DNA of 64,000 bases from an uncultured Pseudomonadales bacterium (lineage in GTDB: Bacteria > Pseudomonadota > Gammaproteobacteria > Pseudomonadales > Azotimanducaceae), in NCBI GenBank assembly GCA_937921865.1, contig CAKZWF010000003.1, forward strand, positions 25,878 through 89,877. Reading direction: 5' to 3'. Every line of letters begins with the position of its first letter. Position 1 is the stretch's first letter. Positions 42,176 through 50,474 of the stretch are shown piece after piece. The notes beneath the pieces were generated by a model that was given only the letters and a program-made list of their open reading frames with translations, searched no databases and was not told the origin of the DNA. Made by a program: the position numbers and the translations under genes.

Positions 42176-42895
42176 ATGAAGCGTGACGAGGTTTTCAGAG
42201 ATCCACAGCAGCAGATTGTCGACTTTGTATTCGACGAAACGGTCGCTGCCGCCTTCACCGATATGATTCGGCGCTCGGTACCTGGCTACGAAGTAGTGGT
42301 TCCGATGACCGGTCTGCTGGCGGCCCGGGCGCTTCGCCACTGTGCCAGTCAGGCCGTTTATGACCTGGGTTGTTCGCTGGGGGCAACAACGCTGGCGGTA
42401 TTACGCGCCAGCGGCGATGATTCGGTACAGATCAACGCCGTCGACAACTCGCCCGCGATGCTCGAACGGGCTACAGAACTGATCAGCGATGACCGGGTGA
42501 ACTTCGTCGAGGCTGATATCGCCACGCTGGAGTTCGAACCCTGCGCGGTGGTGTTGATGAACTGGGTAGCACAGTTTTTGAGCCCGGCAACCCGGCTGGA
42601 GGTATTGCAGCGGATTCGCCAGCAGCTGGATCCCAATGGACTGCTGATCGTCTCAGAAAAAATCCGTTTCACCAATCCTGACGAGCAGACCTACTGCGAG
42701 CAGGCACACCTGGATTTCAAACGCGCCAACGGTTACAGCGAACTGGAAATCAGCCAGAAACGGGTGGCACTGGAAAACGTGATGATCATAGACAGCGAAG
42801 CCGAACACACCGAGCGATTCCACGCCGCCGGATTCGGGTCAGTCCAGAAATGGTTCCAGTGCCTGAACTGGGCGTCTTTCCTGGTTCGACCGTAG
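42176..42895 (+). CDS. cmoA: Carboxy-S-adenosyl-L-methionine synthase CmoA
   Basis: From ATG 42176 the protein is 239 residues. It has the class I methyltransferase motif YDLGCSLGATTLAVL near residue 62 and the typical CmoA start DEVFRDPQQQIVDFVFDETVAAAF. Later segments INAVDNSPAMLERA and VVLMNWVAQFLSPATR fit the family. It makes carboxy-SAM from SAM and prephenate for tRNA wobble-uridine modification. The ORF-track start at 42116 adds residues without homology and lies in the ppk1 leader. CmoB follows 10 bases later as its functional partner. Confidence 0.94.
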   Translation: MKRDEVFRDPQQQIVDFVFDETVAAAFTDMIRRSVPGYEVVVPMTGLLAARALRHCASQAVYDLGCSLGATTLAVLRASGDDSVQINAVDNSPAMLERATELISDDRVNFVEADIATLEFEPCAVVLMNWVAQFLSPATRLEVLQRIRQQLDPNGLLIVSEKIRFTNPDEQTYCEQAHLDFKRANGYSELEISQKRVALENVMIIDSEAEHTERFHAAGFGSVQKWFQCLNWASFLVRP

Positions 42896-42905
42896 CCCTG
42901 ACCAC

Positions 42906-43844
42906 ATGCAGCTGAACTGGCAACCTCTGATCGACCAATTCCCCCAGTGGGCGAAGCTCGCAGCGACCCTGACCGCGGAGAAATTTGCCCAACACGGTGA
43001 CTATGGCCGCTGGCAGCAGGCCATTGATGCTCTACCCGAATTGCTCGTAGAGCGCGTCAGTTTCGGCGATCGGGTCACCGTTTCAGGTCATGCTGACAAT
43101 GCCGAACGTCAGGTCCTGGAGACTTCGCTGCGCCAGCTTCACCCGTGGCGGAAAGGGCCATTCGAGCTATTCGGCATTCACATCGATACCGAGTGGCGCT
43201 CCGACTGGAAATGGCGGCGCCTGGTGCCGCACCTTGCGCCGCTGACTGGTTGCCGGGTGCTAGATGTTGGCTGCGGTAACGGCTACTTCGGCTGGCGGGC
43301 ACTGGAAGCTGGCGCCAGTACGGTGGTCGGCGTGGACCCGACGCTGCTGTTCTTCATGCAGCACCTGGCCATCAGCCGCTACCTGCAAAACCTCGAGAAC
43401 TGGCTGCTGCCAATCAAATTCGAAGAGCTGCCGGTTGCGCAGTTCGACCTGGTCCTGAGCATGGGGGTGATCTATCACCGCCGGGATCCGGCCGCACATG
43501 TCGCAGACCTGATGCGTTGCTGCCAGCCAGGAGGGCAGGTGGTGGTCGAGTCCCTGGTTGTTGAAGGTCCTGAAAACCTTAGTCCACCGGAACGGTATGC
43601 GCGGATGCGCAACGTGCACCTGCTGCCGACTCCGGAGCAGTTGGCTGAATGGCTGACTCAAGCCGGATGCCGGAACACGGCCATTGTCGACGTCACCCCA
43701 ACCTCTCTGGCAGAACAGCGGAGCACCGACTGGATGCAATTCGAGTCTCTGGCCCAGGCGCTGAACCCGGATGATCACGCTCTGACAGTTGAAGGGCTGC
43801 CCGCACCCCTACGCGCTATTGTGATCGGCCAGCGCCCCGCCTAG
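42906..43844 (+). CDS. cmoB: tRNA U34 carboxymethyltransferase CmoB
   Basis: The 312-residue enzyme carries the SAM-binding motif RVLDVGCGNGYFGWRALEAGA near residue 118 and CmoB-specific segments: LHPWRKGPFELFGIHIDTEWRSDWKW near 80, VLSMGVIYHRRDPAAHV near 185 and VVVESLVVEGPENLSPPERYARMRNVH near 220. It transfers the carboxymethyl group from carboxy-SAM to 5-hydroxyuridine 34, giving cmo5U in tRNAs. It directly follows cmoA, forming the two-step unit. A small unknown gene starts 12 bases after its stop. Confidence 0.95.
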   Translation: MQLNWQPLIDQFPQWAKLAATLTAEKFAQHGDYGRWQQAIDALPELLVERVSFGDRVTVSGHADNAERQVLETSLRQLHPWRKGPFELFGIHIDTEWRSDWKWRRLVPHLAPLTGCRVLDVGCGNGYFGWRALEAGASTVVGVDPTLLFFMQHLAISRYLQNLENWLLPIKFEELPVAQFDLVLSMGVIYHRRDPAAHVADLMRCCQPGGQVVVESLVVEGPENLSPPERYARMRNVHLLPTPEQLAEWLTQAGCRNTAIVDVTPTSLAEQRSTDWMQFESLAQALNPDDHALTVEGLPAPLRAIVIGQRPA

Positions 43845-43856
43845 ACTGCTGCGACC

Positions 43857-44240
43857 ATGATGTTTGGCATCATTCCAATCTCGTTTCGCTTTCGCGGCAA
43901 ACTGCGGCGCCTGGCGCTGATCTATGACTGTTTTCAGCGCAATCCGGGCGTTGCTCTGCACCCTGCCCAGATTGCCAGACAAACCGGCATCAGCCTGGCG
44001 GAAACCAGCAATCGCCTGACTGCCACACCCGAAATGTTTGTGAAACTGCCTAAACGCCCGGACGGCCTCACCCGCTATCGGCTGTCCAGCGCCAAAACTC
44101 TGATGACGCCGGAAGAGGTTGAACAATTCCTGATCAGGTCTGCACGCAAAGAGACCCTGCTACTGTACGCGGTCGGTGGCATGGTGCTTTGTCTGCTGTT
44201 CATCGTGGTGATTGTCGTCGTCCCTATCCTGCAGATCTGA
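43857..44240 (+). CDS. Small winged-helix protein with C-terminal membrane helix, unknown
   Basis: I do not recognise the family. The 127-residue protein begins with a basic region (ISFRFRGKLRRLALIYDCF) and a helix-turn-helix-like part, NPGVALHPAQIARQTGISLAETSNRLTATPEMFVKLP. A loop with LTRYRLSSAK follows, then a C-terminal hydrophobic helix (LLYAVGGMVLCLLFIVVIVVVPIL). It may be a membrane-tethered winged-helix protein, though DNA binding is only inferred from the shape. ATG 43857 or 43860 is possible, and the first lies 12 bases after cmoB, so it may be cotranscribed. Confidence 0.6.
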   Translation: MMFGIIPISFRFRGKLRRLALIYDCFQRNPGVALHPAQIARQTGISLAETSNRLTATPEMFVKLPKRPDGLTRYRLSSAKTLMTPEEVEQFLIRSARKETLLLYAVGGMVLCLLFIVVIVVVPILQI

Positions 44241-44288
44241 GGCCGCAGTGGCGCCAGATACCCGATTAGCTGCTGAGGAATAGCCCAA

Positions 44289-45398
44289 GTGCCGGAACTA
44301 CTGACCGAAGACCAGCAGCGGCTCGCTGCCAAAACCCAGTCCTTCGCCGAAACCCATTTGTTGAACCTTGATGCGCAACTGAGTCGCGAATCCAGAGCCG
44401 GGATCATCAGCGCCGCCCGGGAGGCAGGCTTTTTTGCAATGACCCAGCCCAAAGAGTACGGAGGCAGCGCCGCCGGCACGCTGGAGATGACCGTGGTTCG
44501 TGATGTTCTGGGAGCCTGCAATGCACCTCACCAGCATCTGATCTTCGGCCCTGGTCCAGGCGTTCTCGCCGGCGCGGATGGAGAACTGAGAGAGAGCCAT
44601 CTGGCCCCGCTACTGCGCGGCGAAAAACGTGCCGGATTCGGTTTCACTGAACCAGACGATGCGTCGGCACCCACCTCAGCCGTGGCCGACGGCGATGCCT
44701 GGGTAGTCAACGGCCAGAAATCGTATGTAACCGGCGGCTCAGAAGCGGATTTCATCAATACCCTGGTGCAGATTCCGGAACTGGGACCAGCCCTGCTGGT
44801 TGTCGACAGCAACGCTCCCGGGGTCACAGTGGCCCGCCGCTTCGAATCCCTCGATGGCAGTCATCACGCAGCATTTGCCTTCAATGACGTCAGGGTGCCG
44901 AAGAGCCACCTGATCGGCAAACCGGGCGAAGGTCTACCAAGAGCCATGCGTCAGATCGGTGACACTCGACTCGCCATTGCCGCGCAGTGCACAGGTCTGC
45001 TGCGCTGGGTGGACGCCTACCTCAGTGAATACCTGCTCGGCAATGATCGCAGCGGCAAGCCCCGAGGCAGCAAAGAGGGCATCCGGCTGCGCTATGCAGA
45101 CGCGCGCATCACATCGTTTGCGGTACGCAGCATGGTTTATCGCACAGCCAGACTGGCCGACGCCGGTGAGAACATCGTCAATGAAGCCATTGCCTGCAAA
45201 GTCATGGCCACTGAAACCATCGGTAACGTGGTCGACAACGCTATCCAGCTGGTCGGTGGTAACGCGCTGGTCGCCGGGCACCCGCTGGAGCGGCTGTACA
45301 GACAGGTAAGATCGCTGAGATTGGCGGAAGGCGGCAGCGATGTGTTGCGACTGAATCTGGCCAGGGGACGCCTGGAACTGAACAAAGGCCGAATCTGA
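44289..45398 (+). CDS. Acyl-CoA dehydrogenase family protein
   Basis: The 369-residue FAD protein has the family plan: FFAMTQPKEYGGSAAG near residue 50, AGFGFTEPDDASAPTSAV near 117, VNGQKSYVTGGSEADFI near 140 and a Glu-less C-terminal YRQVRSLRLAEGGSDVLRLNLAR. The usual FAD/substrate-binding region is shortened, and the C-terminal motif differs from typical FadE, so its substrate may be unusual. GTG 44289 follows CTGAGGAATAGCCCAA. Its stop abuts the convergent smr gene. No other beta-oxidation genes are close. Confidence 0.9.
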   Translation: MPELLTEDQQRLAAKTQSFAETHLLNLDAQLSRESRAGIISAAREAGFFAMTQPKEYGGSAAGTLEMTVVRDVLGACNAPHQHLIFGPGPGVLAGADGELRESHLAPLLRGEKRAGFGFTEPDDASAPTSAVADGDAWVVNGQKSYVTGGSEADFINTLVQIPELGPALLVVDSNAPGVTVARRFESLDGSHHAAFAFNDVRVPKSHLIGKPGEGLPRAMRQIGDTRLAIAAQCTGLLRWVDAYLSEYLLGNDRSGKPRGSKEGIRLRYADARITSFAVRSMVYRTARLADAGENIVNEAIACKVMATETIGNVVDNAIQLVGGNALVAGHPLERLYRQVRSLRLAEGGSDVLRLNLARGRLELNKGRI

Positions 45399-46019
45399 CT
45401 AACGCGGCGAATTTTCGCCAGCCTGCTCAGGATCAGACTTCAGCCCGTAACTTTCGCGGGTGTGCTCTTTTGCCTGCGCTGACTTTTTCAGCAGCACCAG
45501 CACCGCGCCGGTGCCGCCATGGCGCCGATCGGCGCTGTGAAAAGCGATGACCTGCGGCAGTTCGCGAAGCCAGAAAGCCAGATAGCTTTTAAGCCTTGCC
45601 GGGGTCGCGCTGTACTCGCCACGACCGTGGGCTATCAGCACTGTACGCCAGCGTTTCGCATCCGCCAGCGCAAAGAAACGGTGGACCTCAGCCCTGGCTT
45701 CTTTAACCGTCAGCCGGTGCAGGTCCAGGCTGCCTTCAATCGGATAGCGGGCAGATTTCAGGCGGGCAAACACTTCGTTCTGTACCCCGTCTTTTTTCCA
45801 CTCGAGCATGTCCCGGGGCTTAAGTTGTGGCACCTCTGCCAGCGTTAAAGGATTAGGATCCACCTTGGGCTGACGATTACCCAGCGCGGCTTCGCGGCGC
45901 TCGAGCTGTGCGGGGGTTGGTTCAGCGGGTTTTTCGCCAGCATGGGTATCCACACGACGGCTATGTCGTCCAGGCAGTGGCGCCACATCACTCATGGCCT
46001 CGAAGAAATCAGAATCCAC
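45399..46019 (-). CDS. Smr-domain protein (SmrA/YdaL-like)
   Basis: The 206-residue protein has a charged, proline-rich N-terminal half and a C-terminal Smr domain: SLDLHRLTVKEARAEVHRFF near residue 97 and VLIAHGRGEYS near 127, the LDLH and HGRG signatures. Stand-alone Smr proteins nick or bind nucleic acid; the MutS2-type domain is an endonuclease. The fold is intact. It is the last gene of a minus-strand operon after a phytanoyl-CoA dioxygenase and an aldehyde dehydrogenase, which is an unusual setting for a nuclease. Confidence 0.9.
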   Translation of the reverse strand: MDSDFFEAMSDVAPLPGRHSRRVDTHAGEKPAEPTPAQLERREAALGNRQPKVDPNPLTLAEVPQLKPRDMLEWKKDGVQNEVFARLKSARYPIEGSLDLHRLTVKEARAEVHRFFALADAKRWRTVLIAHGRGEYSATPARLKSYLAFWLRELPQVIAFHSADRRHGGTGAVLVLLKKSAQAKEHTRESYGLKSDPEQAGENSPR

Positions 46020-46030
46020 AAGCCCTCCTC

Positions 46031-46807
46031 CTAATCGTTGAGGCTGATTCCCGGCAATTGAGCCGAACGGGTGTTCGGAATCGGCCTGTTGTCGGCAAGA
46101 TGATAGGTAAAGACGGGTGAAAGTTTTGTCTGCTCGGTCAGATTCATGCCTGCCGCGTGAAAAAGCCGGCAGTGGAAGAACAGTACATCTCCCGCCTGCA
46201 GCAGAACGGACTGAGCCTGGTCAATGAGGGCTCGATTGCTGTCGAGCTCCGGTCGCAGAAACAGCGAACTGTCGAACCGGCCGCGGTCGAGGTCCAGCAG
46301 ATGGCTACCTGGAATGACCTTCAGCGCGCCATTGCGTTCGTTTTCATCACCCAGTGCCAGCCACACCGAGATCAGCTCGGGGGCATCAAATGACCAGTAG
46401 CGGATATCCTGATGCCAGAGGGTGGCGCTGCTATGGCCGGGATGTTTGGTCATCACACAGTTGTGATGACTCTGCGAAACCACAACGTCCTCACGTCCGA
46501 ACAGCGCCCGCAGCTGATCCCTGACTGCGGCAGAGGTTGCCCAGCGGCGATATACTTCCTCGCGCGAGCAGGCTGACAGCAGGCGTCTGACGGTGAGTCC
46601 ACCTGCTTCGGTCTTCGTTTCAGGTGCCCCCGGGTAGCCCACGTCGGCTTCATACTCAACCGGGCCACGCACTTCACGCAGATGTTCTTCGGTGACGCGC
46701 TGCAGCTGGGCACACTGTTCAGGCGGGCACAGACCTCTGCGGATCAGAAATCCATCTCGTGCGAAGCGTTGCACATCGAGCGACCTGCCAGCTGCCATTG
46801 TGGACAT
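46031..46807 (-). CDS. Phytanoyl-CoA dioxygenase (PhyH) family protein
   Basis: The 258-residue protein fits the Fe(II)/2-oxoglutarate oxygenase family PhyH. Near residue 130 the Fe site is seen as LWHQDIRYWSFDAPE (HxD), with the distal His in FFHCRLFHAAGMN near 215 and a downstream Arg/Lys region for 2-oxoglutarate. It opens with RDGFLIRRGLCPPEQCAQL, typical of PhyH. It would hydroxylate an acyl-CoA or another lipid-like substrate. It begins 9 bases after the upstream aldehyde dehydrogenase stop and is followed after 11 bases by smr. Confidence 0.88.
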   Translation of the reverse strand: MSTMAAGRSLDVQRFARDGFLIRRGLCPPEQCAQLQRVTEEHLREVRGPVEYEADVGYPGAPETKTEAGGLTVRRLLSACSREEVYRRWATSAAVRDQLRALFGREDVVVSQSHHNCVMTKHPGHSSATLWHQDIRYWSFDAPELISVWLALGDENERNGALKVIPGSHLLDLDRGRFDSSLFLRPELDSNRALIDQAQSVLLQAGDVLFFHCRLFHAAGMNLTEQTKLSPVFTYHLADNRPIPNTRSAQLPGISLND

Positions 46808-46816
46808 GGTTTGGGC

Positions 46817-48250
46817 TCAGCGCATCTGCATCTTGATGGCTTTCAACATCTTTTCACCATAAGGCGGACGCAGACCAGCCAACTCAGCAACATTGATCTT
46901 GCTCTGGGTAAATATCGCCTTGGCATGACTGAACGTCTTGAAGCCATCATGGCCGTGATAGGCGCCCATGCCTGAAGGACCAACGCCCCCAAAAGGCAGA
47001 TCTTCCTGGGCCACATGCATCACCACATCGTTCACGGTGACCCCGCCGGAGGTGGTATGGGTCAGCACCCTCTCCTGTTCGGCATCGTCGCTGCCGAAGT
47101 AGTACAGACCAAGCGGCCTGGGATTATGGTTGACATAGTCGAGGGTTTCAGTGAGCTCCGAATAGCCTTTGACGGGCAGCACGGGGCCAAATATTTCATC
47201 CTGCATAACCTGCAGATCGTCGTCCGGGTTAATCACCAGTGTCGGCGGAATCTTGTAGTTGGGCTGCTGACGGAAATCTTCATCAGCGGGATTGATCTCC
47301 ACGACCTGAGCACCCTTTGTTTTCGCCTCTTCGATGTAACCGTTGAGACGATCATAGTGACGCTGATTAACTACCGAGGTGTAGTCATCGTTTTCAAGCA
47401 GCGTCGGATACATGCGACTCACCGATCGTTCCGCGGATTCGACGAATTCGCTCATCTTTTCTTCCGGAACAAACACATAGTCTGGCGCCAGGCAGATCTG
47501 CCCTGCGTTCAGCATCTTGCCGGTCATGATCGCATCAGTGGTTTTCTGGATGTCTGCCGACCGGCCTACAACAACGGGTGATTTGCCACCCAGTTCCAGA
47601 GTGACCGGCACCAGATTGTCAGACGCCGCCCGCATCACATGCCGTGCCACGGATGTTGCACCGGTAAACAGTAGATGATCAAAAGGCAGCCCTGAGAAGT
47701 CAGCGCCAGTCTGCGGGCCACCGGTTACCACGGCAATTTCCAGTTCATCGAATTCCATAGGAAATATTTCTGCCATCACTTCGGAGGTGGCCGGCGTGTA
47801 CTCAGATGGTTTAATGAGGCAGCGGTTACCAGCCGCAAGAATTCCCGCCAACGGCGTGAAGGTCAGGTTCACTGGAAAGTTCCAGGGACTGATCACCCCA
47901 ACAACTCCAAGCGGCTGATATTCGACCCTGGCTTTAGCACCCAGCAGATTGAGTGGAAACGGACCAGCTTTACGCTTTTCCGCCTTCATCCATTTTTCCA
48001 GACCGGACTGGGCATGACGCAACGGACCCACAGAACCGGCGATATCGGTAAACAGTGACTGATGTTCACTGCGATGGCCAAAATCCGCAGACATGGCTTC
48101 TACCAGTTTCTGCTGGTGATTTTTCAGCAGGTTGATTGCCCGCTCCAGACGATCGCGTCGGACTGCGGCTGTGACTAAGCCTTCCTGTAGATAAGCTTCA
48201 CGCTGTCGCTCCAGAATCGACAGCATCTCGTCTCTGGACATTTCTTTCAT
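46817..48250 (-). CDS. Aldehyde dehydrogenase, coniferyl-aldehyde-dehydrogenase type
   Basis: The 477-residue NAD(P)-dependent enzyme has the Rossmann segment GVVGVISPWNFPVNLTFTPLAGILAAGN near residue 118, FTGATSVARHVM near 195, the catalytic Glu in TLELGGKSPVVV near 218 and the catalytic Cys in MLNAGQICLAPDYVFVP near 252. It ends with LPFGGVGPSGMGAYHGHDGFKTFSHAK. The pattern LxxHYSALLD is absent, and the start MSRDEMLSILERQREAYLQEG resembles coniferyl aldehyde dehydrogenases. It oxidises an aldehyde to the acid. ATG 48250 follows AGGGTGATTC. It heads the ALDH-PhyH-smr operon. Confidence 0.93.
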   Translation of the reverse strand: MKEMSRDEMLSILERQREAYLQEGLVTAAVRRDRLERAINLLKNHQQKLVEAMSADFGHRSEHQSLFTDIAGSVGPLRHAQSGLEKWMKAEKRKAGPFPLNLLGAKARVEYQPLGVVGVISPWNFPVNLTFTPLAGILAAGNRCLIKPSEYTPATSEVMAEIFPMEFDELEIAVVTGGPQTGADFSGLPFDHLLFTGATSVARHVMRAASDNLVPVTLELGGKSPVVVGRSADIQKTTDAIMTGKMLNAGQICLAPDYVFVPEEKMSEFVESAERSVSRMYPTLLENDDYTSVVNQRHYDRLNGYIEEAKTKGAQVVEINPADEDFRQQPNYKIPPTLVINPDDDLQVMQDEIFGPVLPVKGYSELTETLDYVNHNPRPLGLYYFGSDDAEQERVLTHTTSGGVTVNDVVMHVAQEDLPFGGVGPSGMGAYHGHDGFKTFSHAKAIFTQSKINVAELAGLRPPYGEKMLKAIKMQMR

Positions 48251-48273
48251 GAATCACCCTGCTGGTCATAGCT

Positions 48274-48546
48274 TTAACCCGGGATCTTAACCCATTTCTC
48301 GGGCGGGTAATCGCCAGCTTTATTGAGGTCTACAGGCTCGCCGTCAGCCGGCAACCGGTGTGCCTCGCGCCAGCGTTCCAGCATCTCTTTGATCTGTGAG
48401 GTCTTGTCCGGTTCTGCGAGGTAGTCGTCTATTCCTGCGGCCAGGCAGCCTTCCTGATCTTTGGGCATTGCGTTGGCCGTCATCGCCACAATCGGGGTAT
48501 GCCGATCGTCGACCATTTCCAGCTGGCGGATATGGACGGCTACCCA
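48274..48546 (-). pseudogene. Receiver-domain remnant (response-regulator fragment), minus strand
   Basis: On the minus strand the translation [24 protein letters not shown] continues into [14 protein letters not shown]. This is the second half of a CheY-like receiver domain of the hybrid-kinase type. The first half with the phospho-acceptor Asp is missing, and the conserved Lys of the usual DDYLxKP is Glu (LAEP), so it cannot work as a receiver. The open frame ends with a non-receiver tail [15 protein letters not shown]. It overlaps a plus-strand receiver remnant across 48511-48546, so both strands encode receiver-like sequence there. It most likely marks a rearranged, decaying hybrid-kinase gene. 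Confidence 0.65.
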
Positions 48547-48762
48547 GCCACCGGCAGCATCACAAAATTCGAACTACTCAATCACCGACTGCCTGTTCCC
48601 ATCACTGCGTTGTCAGCCCATGGGCTGCCTGAATTTAGTGACAAAGCCCATCTTGCCGGGATGTCCGAAGACATCACTAAACCCATCAATCGGGAAGAGT
48701 TACTGCAGACGATTCTCCGTCTGACAACACCCGATCTATTACCTCGCGCCGGTTTATCGTGA
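48499..48762 (+). pseudogene. Receiver-domain remnant (response-regulator fragment), plus strand
   Basis: The plus-strand frame reads [14 protein letters not shown], then LPVPITALSAHG, LAGMSEDITKPINREELLQTIL. This is the second half of a receiver domain (MDGY, PITALSAH and the Lys in TKP). The upstream portion with the Asp acceptor is truncated, and it has no promoter-proximal domain or start with a good ribosome-binding site. It differs in sequence from the minus-strand remnant (PITALSAHG against PIVAMTANA), so the two came from different receiver domains. Its end overlaps the 48686-48994 minus-strand gene tail to tail. Confidence 0.65.
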
Positions 48763-48994
48763 CCTGAAGCCGCTGATTGCTGGCCCAGTAACGTGCTTCC
48801 AGATAGTGGTGCTCTTCCCATTCGAGCTCTACATTGGTCCAGACATATTGCGGTTCCCGTTCGCCGATCGCCCGATCTTTACGAAGGCAGTCATCCACAT
48901 AGAGTTCCAGCGTGCCCGCATCGTTGAGCGCAATGCGAAAAGGCTTGTGGCGATGGAAGAAAGATAGTTCTGCGGCCAATTTGATATCCAGCAA
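48686..48994 (-). CDS. Small conserved-looking protein of unknown function
   Basis: The 102-residue protein looks real: charged and aromatic-rich, with LELYVDDCLRKDRAIGEREPQYVWTNVELEWEEHHYLEARYW, a pattern I associate with a small family of uncharacterised gammaproteobacterial proteins. The start is uncertain. TTG 48994 lacks a good ribosome-binding site, yet the frame stays open upstream as YERISTTRL before a TAG. An ATG 29 bases upstream is in another frame. This could mean a lost start or a small frameshift. Its 3' end overlaps the plus-strand receiver remnant. Confidence 0.55.
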   Translation of the reverse strand: MLDIKLAAELSFFHRHKPFRIALNDAGTLELYVDDCLRKDRAIGEREPQYVWTNVELEWEEHHYLEARYWASNQRLQVTINRREVIDRVLSDGESSAVTLPD

Positions 48995-49084
48995 CCTGGT
49001 TGTTGATATGCGCTCATACGTCTACCTGTCCTGCCAGGGTTACCGTATGCTCGCAGCGAGTCACATGTTAACAAGTTACGGGTA

Positions 49085-50455
49085 ATGGTCGAAAACACTG
49101 CGCCAAGATTCCGCAAAGTACTGAAGAACCGCGATGCGATTATGCTGGCGTTTGGCGCCATGATCGGATGGAGCTGGGTGCTGATGACCGGCTTCTGGGT
49201 TGAGACAGCCGGCTCGCTGGGGACGCTGATCGCGTTTGCCGCTGGCGGTCTGGCCATTGCACTGATTGGCCTGACCTACAGCGAACTGGTAGCGGCAATG
49301 CCCAGAGCGGGTGGAGAGCATGTCTATACCCATCGTGGTCTTGGCCCCGGCTGGTCTTTCTGCTGCACCTGGGCGCTGCTGCTGGCTTATGTCAACGTCT
49401 GCCTGTTCGAGGCAGTCGCGCTGCCCACCGCGGTAGAGTATCTGGCGCCGGGTATCCGCATTGGCACCGTCTGGACGATGTTCGGCGCTGACGTTGACCT
49501 GGGTTTCATCCTGATCGGCAGCGGCGCTGCCGCATTCATTACCGTGATCAACGTTTTAGGTATTAAACCCGCTGCTCGCTTTCAGGCTGCGGCTTTCGCA
49601 CTGATCATGCTGGCTGGCGCGCTGCTGCTGATTGGCGCTGTCAGTTTCGGCAGCATGGACAACGCGACTCCGCTGCTGGCAACTCCGGCCACCGGCATTC
49701 TCAGCGTGCTGATCATGGTGCCGGCGCTGCTGGTCGGTTTTGACGTCATTCCTCAGTCAGCGGAAGAGATCAATCTGCCTCCAGGCAGAATCGGCATGCT
49801 GCTGGTGATCTCGGTCTTCCTGGCGGTTGCCTGGTATGCGCTGGTGTCACTTGCCGTAGCATCAGCCATGCCCTCCGAGCAGCTCATCGCCAGCACCATG
49901 GCCACTGGCGATGCCGCCACCACACTGTGGGGCAATTCCAGCGCCGGTGCGTTGCTGGTTCTGGGCGGCGTTGCCGGTATCCTGACCAGCTGGAATGCGT
50001 TTGTGATCGGTGGCAGCCGAGTGTTGTTCGCCCTGGCTGAATCCGGCCAGATCCCGGCAATGTTTGCGCGTCTGCATCCCAAGTACCAGACCCCTTATAT
50101 CGGCATCATCGCCATCGGAGTTCTGTCCTGCCTGGCACCGCTGTTTGGTCGAACCGTGCTGGTCTGGCTGATCAATGCAGGTAGTTTCGCGACCATCATC
50201 GCTTACCTGTTCGTACCGCTGGCTTTTCTGGCGCTCAGAAGAAAAGAACCCGAGCTGGCCAGACCCTTCCGGGTACGCTACCCACGCCTGGTTGGCATCG
50301 GCGGCTTCCTGCTGGCGCTGGCGTTGATCGGCGCATACCTGCCAGGCAGCCCTTCCGCCCTCTCCTGGCCTCATGAATGGATGACCATCACCATCTGGAC
50401 CGTTGTCGGCATCATTGCCTACTGGTACTACGGACGCCGCGGTCGCGGGCACTGA
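49085..50455 (+). CDS. APC-family amino-acid permease
   Basis: The 456-residue protein has 12 membrane helices and the APC opening AIMLAFGAMIGWSWVLMTGFWVETAG, with the glycine-rich first helix that binds the amino-acid backbone. Further markers are AMPRAGGEHVYTHRGLGPGWSF near residue 70 and SAEEINLPPG near 225. It imports an amino acid or amine; the substrate cannot be predicted. ATG 49085 is preceded by AAGTTACGGGTA, a weak ribosome-binding site. It is convergent with the radical SAM gene, 19 bp apart. Confidence 0.92.
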   Translation: MVENTAPRFRKVLKNRDAIMLAFGAMIGWSWVLMTGFWVETAGSLGTLIAFAAGGLAIALIGLTYSELVAAMPRAGGEHVYTHRGLGPGWSFCCTWALLLAYVNVCLFEAVALPTAVEYLAPGIRIGTVWTMFGADVDLGFILIGSGAAAFITVINVLGIKPAARFQAAAFALIMLAGALLLIGAVSFGSMDNATPLLATPATGILSVLIMVPALLVGFDVIPQSAEEINLPPGRIGMLLVISVFLAVAWYALVSLAVASAMPSEQLIASTMATGDAATTLWGNSSAGALLVLGGVAGILTSWNAFVIGGSRVLFALAESGQIPAMFARLHPKYQTPYIGIIAIGVLSCLAPLFGRTVLVWLINAGSFATIIAYLFVPLAFLALRRKEPELARPFRVRYPRLVGIGGFLLALALIGAYLPGSPSALSWPHEWMTITIWTVVGIIAYWYYGRRGRGH

Positions 50456-50474
50456 GACATCAGCGGAGCATCCC

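Noticed and set aside
48829-49257. 142-residue minus-strand ORF
   Set aside because: It is out of frame with the better-looking 48686-48994 protein and antisense to the permease start.
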